Shown here piece by piece: positions 1 through 5,230 of a stretch of 5,230 nt of DNA (positions within the stretch are counted from its first letter, which is position 1; each line of letters starts with the position of its first letter). A program made the position numbers and the translations under genes. This stretch comes from JBBDWZ01 sp050732575. Lineage in GTDB: Bacteria > Gemmatimonadota > Gemmatimonadetes > Longimicrobiales > RSA9. The notes below the pieces were generated by a model. That model was given only the letters and a program-made list of their open reading frames with translations, was not told where the DNA came from and searched no databases. The stretch is taken from NCBI GenBank assembly GCA_050732575.1, contig JBOHRF010000377.1:1-5230 (forward strand), given 5' to 3'.

Positions 1-1104
1 GCCGCCCACACCCTGCAGCGAATAACCGGCCGAAAGGGTCACGTCCGGAAGCGCGTTGCTGCGGGACACGGTCAAGTTCACCTGCGAGATCTCGTGTTGC
101 TGGCGCTGTTGCCGTATGTCCGTGCGCTGGCGCAGTGCGACCTGTGTGGCGGCCTGGATGTCGACTTCCTGAGTCACGAGCGCGGGCTGATCGGTTGGGT
201 TGACGGTTTGTTGCAGAAGCTGGTCATCCGGACCACCGAGCAGCAGCCGCTTGAAGGCCAGCTCCTGATTGCGCCACTGGATCTCGGCATTGAGCAGACT
301 TTGCTGAGCGGTGGCCACCTGTGCTTCTGCCTGCGCCGCCTGCAACTCGACCATTCTACCAAGCCGGACGTTGACCTGGGTCTCGGTAAGCAACTGCTCG
401 GCCTCGGCCAGACTGCGTCGTTGAATCTCGATTTGCTCGATGGCCGAGCGCAGACCCCAGTATGCCTGTCGCACCTGGTGCGTCACATTTTCGATCTGGC
501 TCTGGACCTGTAGACCCACGATCGCGCTCTGGATGACCTGGGTCTCCAGCGCGGCCCGCTGGTTGTCCGTCTTCAAGCCGGCCAGCAGCGGCTGCGAGTA
601 GTTGAAGCTGACCTGCGAGTTGTAGCTTGGGTTGCGCGTGGTGAACGCATTGTTGGTTTCGGTGCGAGTATTGTTGAAATTGGCGCTCACCCGCCCACCC
701 GACCACGGAAAGGTCTTGGCCAACGACGTGTTGAACGTGTGACGCTCACTGGTTGTGCGTGCGCCGCCATCCAACTGGCTGGTGGACTGGTTGGTCGAGT
801 TGTTGTAGCCGAAGGTTGTGCTCCACGTGGGACTGAAGGACGCACGCGCTGCGTCCAGCGCATACTCCTGAATGGTCGGATCAAGCCTGGCACTCTGAAG
901 GTCGAGATTGGCCTCGAGCGCGCGCGCAACCGCCTGGGCCAGTGTCATTTCGACCATGGTCCGGCCCGGGTCGAGCGGCGGAGCGGCCCGCCCCACCACG
1001 TACGGATCCGCCGGTACTTGCGCCGGCGGTGTTACCTGGCCTGCAAGGAATGATGGCAGCACGAGCGCCAGTCCGGCTGCCCAGATACCCAGACACTTCC
1101 TCAT
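1..1104 (-). CDS. TolC-family outer membrane efflux protein (C-terminus cut off by window edge)
   Basis: This gene encodes an outer membrane channel that would carry efflux or secretion substrates from a periplasmic adaptor and inner membrane pump to the outside. It starts at ATG 1104 and stays open for 368 codons to base 1, so the stop is outside the window. Residues 1-22 form a signal peptide (MRKC, a hydrophobic core, then SFLAGQ), followed by a Pro-rich linker (about 23-48). The first OEP repeat follows: helix about 52-88, beta segments rich in Asn, Ser and Thr about 90-170, the family-typical QPLLAG turn at 171-176, and long Gln/Ala/Glu-rich helices about 180-290 with GRMVELQAAQAEAQ at 249-262. 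A second repeat begins near 313, and LPDVTLSAGY at 352-361 enters its beta strands. Family members are usually about 430-550 residues, so roughly the last quarter is missing. It is divergent from the ADOP permease. The family call is firm, the substrate unknown. Confidence 0.93.
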   Translation of the reverse strand, partial: MRKCLGIWAAGLALVLPSFLAGQVTPPAQVPADPYVVGRAAPPLDPGRTMVEMTLAQAVARALEANLDLQSARLDPTIQEYALDAARASFSPTWSTTFGYNNSTNQSTSQLDGGARTTSERHTFNTSLAKTFPWSGGRVSANFNNTRTETNNAFTTRNPSYNSQVSFNYSQPLLAGLKTDNQRAALETQVIQSAIVGLQVQSQIENVTHQVRQAYWGLRSAIEQIEIQRRSLAEAEQLLTETQVNVRLGRMVELQAAQAEAQVATAQQSLLNAEIQWRNQELAFKRLLLGGPDDQLLQQTVNPTDQPALVTQEVDIQAATQVALRQRTDIRQQRQQHEISQVNLTVSRSNALPDVTLSAGYSLQGVGG

Positions 1105-1111
1105 GGTTGCT

Positions 1112-1117
1112 CTCCCT
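1112..1117 (-). promoter_or_regulatory. Ribosome binding site of the TolC-like gene
   Basis: On the minus strand AGGGAG stands 7 bases before ATG 1104. This is a good Shine-Dalgarno match at a normal distance, and together with the signal peptide that begins at this ATG it fixes the start. Confidence 0.75.
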
Positions 1118-1126
1118 GGTTGGTCG

Positions 1127-1155
1127 ATTCAGAATCAAGACGGGCTAAACGTCAA
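1127..1155 (-). promoter_or_regulatory. Candidate sigma-70-type promoter of the TolC-like gene
   Basis: On the minus strand TTGACG (1150-1155, five of six matches to the -35 consensus) is followed after 17 bases by CTGAAT (1127-1132, three of six matches to the -10 consensus). Transcription would start near 1120, giving a leader of about 16 bases that still includes the ribosome binding site. The -10 is poor, so this is a candidate by pattern only. The 11-base palindrome GATTCAGAATC (1126-1136) covers the -10. Confidence 0.35.
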
Positions 1156-1304
1156 AAGCGCGGCGTCAGCTTTTTTCGTGGCATGGAATGGTGGATCGTG
1201 CAGGAGAACGGGCTACATCGCAAGTCCTGGCCGAACGCACACAACCTTGGCTGCGTCTAATGGGAGCATCCTCCCCAGCACGCTCGACCCCGTAAGCGAC
1301 TCGA

Positions 1305-3713
1305 ATGACTGGATTCCTCACCGACCTTCGGATAGCTGGTCGCACGCTGGTGCGATCGCCGTGGTTCACTACGCTTGCCGTCCTGACCCTGGCGCTAGGG
1401 ATCGGCTTGAACACGGCACTGTTCGGGCTGGTGGATGCCGTGCTGCTGCGCGCGTTGCCATTCAAGGATCCCGATCGACTGGTTGAAATCTGGGGACAGG
1501 ACCAGATGCGCTCGGGCATGCGGGTGCCGGGACCGCTGGTCGAAGCGCTGCGGGGAAGATCGAGATCGCTCCAGGCGATTGCGATTCACGGACCGGTAGG
1601 CGGAGTGCTACGCACGAGCGCTGGCCCAACCGACATTCGCGGCGACCATGTCTCGGCCAATTACGTCGGTGTGCTGGGCGTTCCGCCCTTGGTGGGACGG
1701 GCGTTCCGACCAGACGAGGATGGACCTGGCGCGGCTCCCGTGATGCTGGTCAGCTACAACTTCTGGCAACGCCATCTGGGCGGCGATCCGGCGGCCGTGG
1801 GTACGGCGCTTTACCTGGACAGCCTGGCCTACACGGTGGTTGGTATCATGCCGCCCGAATTTCGGACGCATTTCCGCGAAGGCATCAAGCATGATTACTG
1901 GACCAACCACGTCAAAGAACAGATTCGGCAGTTCGAGCTCGAAGAGGGTTACGAGTTGGTCGCGCGGTTGGCGCCGGGGGTAACGCTGGAAGCCGCGCGC
2001 CGTGAGCTGCAGGCCATTGCCGCAACCGTGAGCGTCGAGGGCTGGGGCGCTCAGGGTCGGCGTCTGGGCTTGGTTCGGCTCAAGAACGAAGTGGTGGGCG
2101 ATTCCGCGCGCGCCCTGAAACTGATGCTGGCAGCCGTTGCCGTAGTACTTGCCATTGTCTGCGCCAACCTCGCCCTACTGTTGCTGGCACGCTCGGACAA
2201 ACGCGTGAGTGAGTTCGCCACGCGCAAAGCGATTGGCGCGGCTTCCGCCCAAGTCTTTCGACTCGCGTTGATCGAGAGTCTGCTGCTCGCGGCGCTGGGT
2301 GGTGCGGCCGGTGTGGCATTGGCGTATACCGTTCTGCCTGCGATCCGAGCGCTGGCACCCGCCGACATTCCGCGCATCGCCGATTCCGCCGTCAACTGGC
2401 GCGCGCTGACCGTTGCGCTCGCCTGCACGTTGCTGACCGGATGCGCGTTCGGTATCGCGCCCGCGCTGCGCCTGTCACGACTTTCCGTGATGCAGGCGTT
2501 GAAACGCGCGCCCGGAAGAGTCTCGAATCAGACGGCGTGGCTTCGCTCCGTTCTCGTGACCGGTCAGGTAGCGGGCTCACTGGCGCTTTGCATACTGGCC
2601 GGGCTGGTGGGGCGCACCTTTCTCACGCTGCTGCCCACGGATCCCGGTTTCCAGGCCAGGTCGCTTTCGGTTTTTTCCCTCTACTTGCCCAACGCGATTT
2701 ATCCGACCTCGCCTGACCGGTCTCGCCTGTATGAAGAAATGGTGCGCCGCTTGGAGGCAAAGCCGGGTGTTGCGTCAGCCGCGTTCGCGGAGAACGTGCC
2801 ATTCAGTGGCGACGCGTTGCGCGTGCCGGTGCGTGACGCGCGCACCGCCGTTACGGACAGCACAGGCGTTACCGCCGACGTACGCGCCGTTTCGTCCAAC
2901 TACCATCAACTCTTGCAAATTCCGCTGCGGAAAGGCCGGGTCTTCACGGCCGCGGATCGGGAGGGATCCGTAGCAGTCGCTATTGTGAACGAGACGCTGG
3001 CGCGCAAACTCGGTGCGGGCGGAGACGTAATAGGACAGACCTTGCTCTTGGGACGGCCCGCCTCTGCGCGGCCGTATCAGATCGTGGGTGTGGCAGCCGA
3101 TGCGCGATCGACCGGCACCAGCGTGGACATCACGAACGAGGTCCACGTTCCCTATGGGCAACGGGGCAACAACTTTGGATTCCTGATTGTTCGATCCGAA
3201 TTGAATATCGGCCAGCTGACGCGAATGCTGCGTGCTGAGGTTCGTGCCGCAGCGCCTGAGCTGCCGATGCTGGCTTCCAGAACGGCCGTGCCCATGTCTC
3301 AACTGGTGAGACAGGCTCTGGCCGGGCCCCGCTTCAGTGCTACGCTCGCGACTGCATTTTCGATAGTGGCCACTCTGCTCGCTGCCATGGGTGTGTTTGG
3401 ACTGGTGTCTTACGCGGTCGCACAGCGGCGGCAGGAATTCGGGATCCGCTCCGCACTGGGAGCGCGGCCCCGGGACCTGGCCGTGACCGCCGTGCAACCT
3501 GCAGTGGCGTTGACCGCAGTTGGCATTACACTCGGGCTGACTCTGGCTGCATTCCTTACGCGGTTCATCGAGAAGCAGCTCTACGCCATCGAGCCGCTCG
3601 ATCCAACGACGTTCATCGGCGCGGGTGCACTACTGCTGGTAGTTGCAGGGTTGGCTGCAGCTATTCCCGCGCGACAGGCCATGCGCGTCGATCCAATGAG
3701 CACGCTGCGCTAG
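1305..3713 (+). CDS. ADOP-family (MacB/FtsX-like) duplicated ABC transporter permease
   Basis: This is a complete 802-residue inner membrane protein of the acidobacterial duplicated orphan permease family: two MacB-like units fused in one chain, the usual length being about 800. Unit one has an opening DLRIAGRTLVRSPW (7-20), TM1 about 22-46, a periplasmic MacB-type domain about 47-269, and an FtsX core with TM2 270-295, TM3 318-345 and TM4 366-388. Unit two has TM5 412-438, a periplasmic domain about 439-676, then TM6 677-704, TM7 726-755 and TM8 768-790. Both cytoplasmic coupling segments after TM2 and TM6 are recognisable (VSEFATRKAIGA at 301-312; RRQEFGIRSALGA at 708-720), and the C-terminus has the family ending IPARQAMRVDPM. 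There is no ATPase domain, and no ATPase gene lies nearby, as expected for this orphan class. MacB relatives drive periplasmic conformational work and pair with TolC; the substrate here is unknown. An in-frame TAA at 1293 rules out a longer start. Confidence 0.94.
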   Translation: MTGFLTDLRIAGRTLVRSPWFTTLAVLTLALGIGLNTALFGLVDAVLLRALPFKDPDRLVEIWGQDQMRSGMRVPGPLVEALRGRSRSLQAIAIHGPVGGVLRTSAGPTDIRGDHVSANYVGVLGVPPLVGRAFRPDEDGPGAAPVMLVSYNFWQRHLGGDPAAVGTALYLDSLAYTVVGIMPPEFRTHFREGIKHDYWTNHVKEQIRQFELEEGYELVARLAPGVTLEAARRELQAIAATVSVEGWGAQGRRLGLVRLKNEVVGDSARALKLMLAAVAVVLAIVCANLALLLLARSDKRVSEFATRKAIGAASAQVFRLALIESLLLAALGGAAGVALAYTVLPAIRALAPADIPRIADSAVNWRALTVALACTLLTGCAFGIAPALRLSRLSVMQALKRAPGRVSNQTAWLRSVLVTGQVAGSLALCILAGLVGRTFLTLLPTDPGFQARSLSVFSLYLPNAIYPTSPDRSRLYEEMVRRLEAKPGVASAAFAENVPFSGDALRVPVRDARTAVTDSTGVTADVRAVSSNYHQLLQIPLRKGRVFTAADREGSVAVAIVNETLARKLGAGGDVIGQTLLLGRPASARPYQIVGVAADARSTGTSVDITNEVHVPYGQRGNNFGFLIVRSELNIGQLTRMLRAEVRAAAPELPMLASRTAVPMSQLVRQALAGPRFSATLATAFSIVATLLAAMGVFGLVSYAVAQRRQEFGIRSALGARPRDLAVTAVQPAVALTAVGITLGLTLAAFLTRFIEKQLYAIEPLDPTTFIGAGALLLVVAGLAAAIPARQAMRVDPMSTLR

Positions 3714-3747
3714 CCCGAACAACGGTGGCTTCAAGCGCCAGCGATTC
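3714..3747. other. Short convergent gap between the permease and the CARDB gene
   Basis: Only 34 bases separate the TAG ending the permease (3711-3713) from the minus-strand TAA ending the CARDB gene (3748-3750). I see only a 4-base stem (TGGC/GCCA, about 3726-3740) and no T-run on either strand, so no recognisable intrinsic terminator serves this convergent pair. Confidence 0.6.
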
Positions 3748-4827
3748 TTAGCCAGTGACCGTAAGCGTCAGCGAGTTCGAGTTATTGTTCTCAACCGCTT
3801 CGGTAATGTCATTGCCCGGATCGACGCTGCAGCGCAGCGACCGGGCGCCAGGCGTGAGGTTGGAGCCCAGGTTGATCTGCTGAACCAGCGTCTGGCCGGG
3901 ATCAATTGCGCCGAGCTGCCACGTGCTGCCGTTGAAGGCTATGCCATCGATAAGGCAACGCACCTCAGTTCTGGTGGGTGGCACACGCGCGTTACCCAGG
4001 TTGGTCACGCGCACCTGCAGTGAAAAGGAAGTACCGGCGGGACCGCTCGAGGGCTGCACGGTCATGCTGGAAATTGTCAGGTCGCTCAGCACTGATGTGA
4101 CCGTTACCAAACACGTCCGAGCGTTGTTCTCGGTATTCGATTCCGCCACAACGTTCAGGGGGTTGACCCTCCAGTCCGCGTTGTATGTAGCCGCCGCTGG
4201 TACGCCAGTTAACTGTTTTTCCAGGGTCGCGCGGCTGCCCGGGCCTACGTAAAAACCGCCACCGGGTGCGAATAACTTTTCCATGAGAGGGTAAGCACTC
4301 CCCGGCGTGCCGAATGTTACCGAGCCGACGTGCTGTCCGGCCTGGAAGCTGGCAGGCGCCAACCCGTCATTGCGGATCGTTGCGCGTAGAACCAATGCGG
4401 TGAGCGACTGCGAGGCACTGCAGCCATCGAACGTCAGATCGGCCATCGGTACCACCGCGACCAGCTGCAAAGGGACTGCGTACTCGATCGCGTTTCGCAC
4501 GACGACAAGTTCGAGCGGGACGCCCCACGGCGGGCCCGAACCGGGCAGCGCAACCAGTCGGAGCTGCCGCTGCGCGGGATTCGAGGTAGGCAGCAGCTCT
4601 GTTTGGAAGGCAGTGAGCTTGGCGCCGTTGCGTTTGACGGACACTCCATTGAGTTGATCCAGTTTTTGGCCGTGCAAAGTCACGATTTGGGTGGCATCGC
4701 CTACCTGCAATGTGAGCGATGCCGGAGTCACTGATGTGACCGGGTTCTGTGCCCGCGCGGGCGCGTAGGTCAGGGCCGAAAGAATTGTAGCCAGGACGAC
4801 GCGGCGGTTCATGATGGTCAGGGACAT
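3748..4827 (-). CDS. Secreted protein with Ig-like N-terminal region and two tandem CARDB domains
   Basis: The 359-residue product is exported and probably stays in the periplasm or at the cell surface as a binding or structural protein; no enzyme motif is visible. Residues 1-26 form a signal peptide (basic MNRR, a hydrophobic stretch, then APARA before Gln27). Residues about 28-125 are beta-rich and open with VTSVTPASLTLQVGD, resembling an IPT/TIG or other Ig-like fold. A divergent CARDB copy covers about 130-246 and ends AESNTENN; a clear CARDB domain covers 249-359, starting DLTISSM, with VTNLGNA near 274 and ending TEAVENNNSN. Each copy holds one cysteine pair (136 and 239; 291 and 333), plausible disulfides. 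There is no LPXTG, PEP-CTERM or C-terminal membrane anchor. I prefer ATG 4827 because GGAG lies 5 bases upstream; GTG 4869 would add 14 residues before the signal peptide, and ATG 4812 lacks a ribosome binding site. CARDB is named for cell adhesion, but the ligand here is unknown. Confidence 0.85.
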   Translation of the reverse strand: MSLTIMNRRVVLATILSALTYAPARAQNPVTSVTPASLTLQVGDATQIVTLHGQKLDQLNGVSVKRNGAKLTAFQTELLPTSNPAQRQLRLVALPGSGPPWGVPLELVVVRNAIEYAVPLQLVAVVPMADLTFDGCSASQSLTALVLRATIRNDGLAPASFQAGQHVGSVTFGTPGSAYPLMEKLFAPGGGFYVGPGSRATLEKQLTGVPAAATYNADWRVNPLNVVAESNTENNARTCLVTVTSVLSDLTISSMTVQPSSGPAGTSFSLQVRVTNLGNARVPPTRTEVRCLIDGIAFNGSTWQLGAIDPGQTLVQQINLGSNLTPGARSLRCSVDPGNDITEAVENNNSNSLTLTVTG

Positions 4828-4832
4828 GGCGG

Positions 4833-4836
4833 CTCC
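4833..4836 (-). promoter_or_regulatory. Ribosome binding site deciding the CARDB gene start
   Basis: On the minus strand GGAG stands 5 bases before ATG 4827. The in-frame alternatives (GTG 4869 and ATG 4812) have nothing comparable, so this site favours the 359-residue form with a standard-length signal peptide. Confidence 0.6.
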
Positions 4837-4895
4837 AGTGTTGTAGCTCGGCCTAACGTGACCGGACACAACCTGGAACGGAGCAATGCGCCGGG

Positions 4896-4923
4896 ATTCT
4901 CACCGCCGGGCATCCGCCGTCAA
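4896..4923 (-). promoter_or_regulatory. Candidate sigma-70-type promoter of the CARDB gene
   Basis: On the minus strand TTGACG (4918-4923, five of six matches to the -35 consensus) is followed after 16 bases by GAGAAT (4896-4901, four of six matches to the -10 consensus). Transcription would begin near 4889, about 60 bases before ATG 4827. It sits directly downstream of the terminator of the preceding gene, where a new transcription unit would need a promoter. The evidence is pattern and position only. Confidence 0.42.
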
Positions 4924-4930
4924 CCCGGAT

Positions 4931-4961
4931 AAAAAAATCCCCGGGTGCCGCCACCCGGGGA
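4931..4961 (-). terminator. Strong intrinsic terminator of the DUF4397 gene
   Basis: A perfect 9-base GC-rich stem (CCCCGGGTG at 4939-4947 with CACCCGGGG at 4952-4960), extended by one T-A pair (4938/4961), encloses a 4-base loop. On the minus strand it is followed by seven T residues (4931-4937). It begins 23 bases past the TAG of the DUF4397 gene. There is no T-run on the plus-strand side, so it acts on minus-strand transcripts only, ending that unit before the CARDB gene. Confidence 0.92.
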
Positions 4962-4984
4962 ATTATCGCATAGCCGTGCGGGTG

Positions 4985-5230
4985 CTAGCGGTTTGCCGTG
5001 TTGTCGAGCAGCATGGTCGAGGCCGTGGCCGTATTGCCCCGAGCTGTGATCGTGTACGCACGCCCACTCGCAAATGAAATCTGCGTACGAGAGAACACGT
5101 TGGTCGCCGAACCCGCGGCGCGCGTGTTGAGATCATAGCTGCCCGCAGGCACGGCTACGAATGCGCCGCCGGCCTTGTAGGCGACCGCAGCCCCGACCGC
5201 CGATTCCGCCGACGTGGTGCGGTTCGTCAC
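4985..5230 (-). CDS. DUF4397-domain protein, C-terminal part (N-terminus beyond window edge)
   Basis: The last 81 residues of a protein are visible, ending with TAG at 4985-4987; the frame is still open at base 5230. The visible part matches the second half of a DUF4397 domain by eye: a beta strand, then FVAVPAGSYDLNTRAAG (visible residues 24-40), then ISFASGRAYTITARGN (51-66), ending MLLDNTANR. In this family the full protein normally starts with a signal peptide or lipoprotein signal and acts outside the cytoplasm; its biochemical role is not established. A GTG codon at 5228-5230 is in frame, but it lies inside the domain and has no visible upstream context, so I do not take it as the real start. 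A strong terminator follows the stop and separates it from the CARDB gene downstream on the same strand. The domain call is by recognition of the pattern only. Confidence 0.75.
   Translation of the reverse strand: MTNRTTSAESAVGAAVAYKAGGAFVAVPAGSYDLNTRAAGSATNVFSRTQISFASGRAYTITARGNTATASTMLLDNTANR

Larger units (their letters stand above)
1105..1304. other. Divergent intergenic region between the TolC-like gene and the ADOP permease gene
   Basis: These 200 bases separate two outward-facing genes and should hold both promoters. The minus-strand promoter candidate and ribosome binding site for the TolC-like gene lie in the left part. For the permease the only promoter-like element I see is TCTAAT at 1256-1261 (five of six matches to a -10 box), but nothing like a -35 stands 16-18 bases upstream, so I do not call it. 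An A/T stem AAAAGC (1154-1159) with GCTTTT (1169-1174) around a 9-base loop is present but weak. No small ORF with a convincing start was found. Confidence 0.6.

Noticed and set aside
94..513. Plus-strand open frame of 139 codons
   Set aside because: It lies wholly antisense to the TolC-like coding region, whose product has a signal peptide and recognisable family motifs. The translated sequence resembles no known domain and is a by-product of GC-rich codon use.
1154..1174. AAAAGC/GCTTTT hairpin followed by T residues, resembling a plus-strand terminator
   Set aside because: The stem is only 6 base pairs, mostly A-T, with a 9-base loop, and no plus-strand gene ends upstream of it.
1140..1215. 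Direct repeat ACGGGCTA at 1140-1147 and 1208-1215 in the divergent region
   Set aside because: Eight bases separated by 68 bases is expected by chance often enough, and neither copy is placed symmetrically relative to a promoter.
908..1486. Plus-strand open frame of 192 codons spanning the divergent region
   Set aside because: It overlaps the start of the TolC-like gene in antisense and the start of the permease in another frame. Its product is compositionally biased with no recognisable domain, and the two real genes explain this stretch.
2775..3497. Minus-strand open frame of 240 codons inside the permease gene
   Set aside because: It is fully antisense to the second periplasmic domain of the permease; the His, Arg and Gln-rich translation is typical of a shadow frame and shows no domain.
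4090..4742. A 14-base exact repeat (CACTGATGTGACCG) at 4090-4103 and 4729-4742
   Set aside because: Both copies encode the same four residues, Val-Thr-Ser-Val, in the same frame of the CARDB protein. This may be coincidence or a trace of old internal duplication, but the flanks do not match, so it is not called a repeat element.
1..5230. CRISPR arrays, insertion sequences, tRNA/rRNA genes, riboswitches, defence genes
   Set aside because: No regular direct repeats with spacers, no terminal inverted repeats or transposase, no cloverleaf or rRNA-like stretch, and no nuclease or toxin domain could be recognised on either strand.

Overview
The window is GC-rich, densely coding and looks like ordinary chromosomal bacterial DNA. 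The best taxonomic clue is the 802-residue permease, a member of the ADOP family (acidobacterial duplicated orphan permease), which is multiplied in Acidobacteriota and also frequent in Gemmatimonadota and some other soil Gram-negatives. A TolC-type outer membrane channel shows that the host is diderm. Secreted proteins with signal peptides ending just before Gln, plus CARDB and DUF4397 domains, fit the same groups. Assignment to Acidobacteriota or Gemmatimonadota is an inference; no rRNA or other marker is present.

Layout: (1) 1-1104, minus strand, the N-terminal 368 codons of a TolC-family outer membrane efflux protein whose C-terminal end lies beyond the left edge. (2) 1105-1304, a 200-base divergent intergenic region holding the TolC ribosome binding site and a candidate promoter with a small palindrome over its -10. 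(3) 1305-3713, plus strand, a complete ADOP/MacB-like permease. (4) 3714-3747, a short convergent gap with no visible terminator. (5) 3748-4827, minus strand, a secreted protein with an Ig-like N-terminal region and two tandem CARDB domains. (6) 4828-4984, the leader and candidate promoter of that gene, and a very strong intrinsic terminator belonging to the gene upstream. (7) 4985-5230, minus strand, the C-terminal part of a DUF4397-domain protein that runs off the right edge.

The TolC-like channel and the ADOP permease are divergently paired, which suggests a shared export or envelope task: MacB-type permeases work with a TolC channel through a MacA/HlyD adaptor. No ATPase or adaptor gene is visible here, so the complex cannot be completed from this window. 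The two proteins on the right are extracytoplasmic, probably structural or adhesive, and appear to be independent transcription units separated by the terminator. I see no mobile element, CRISPR array, tRNA, rRNA or defence system, and nothing that clearly amounts to a new biological system.
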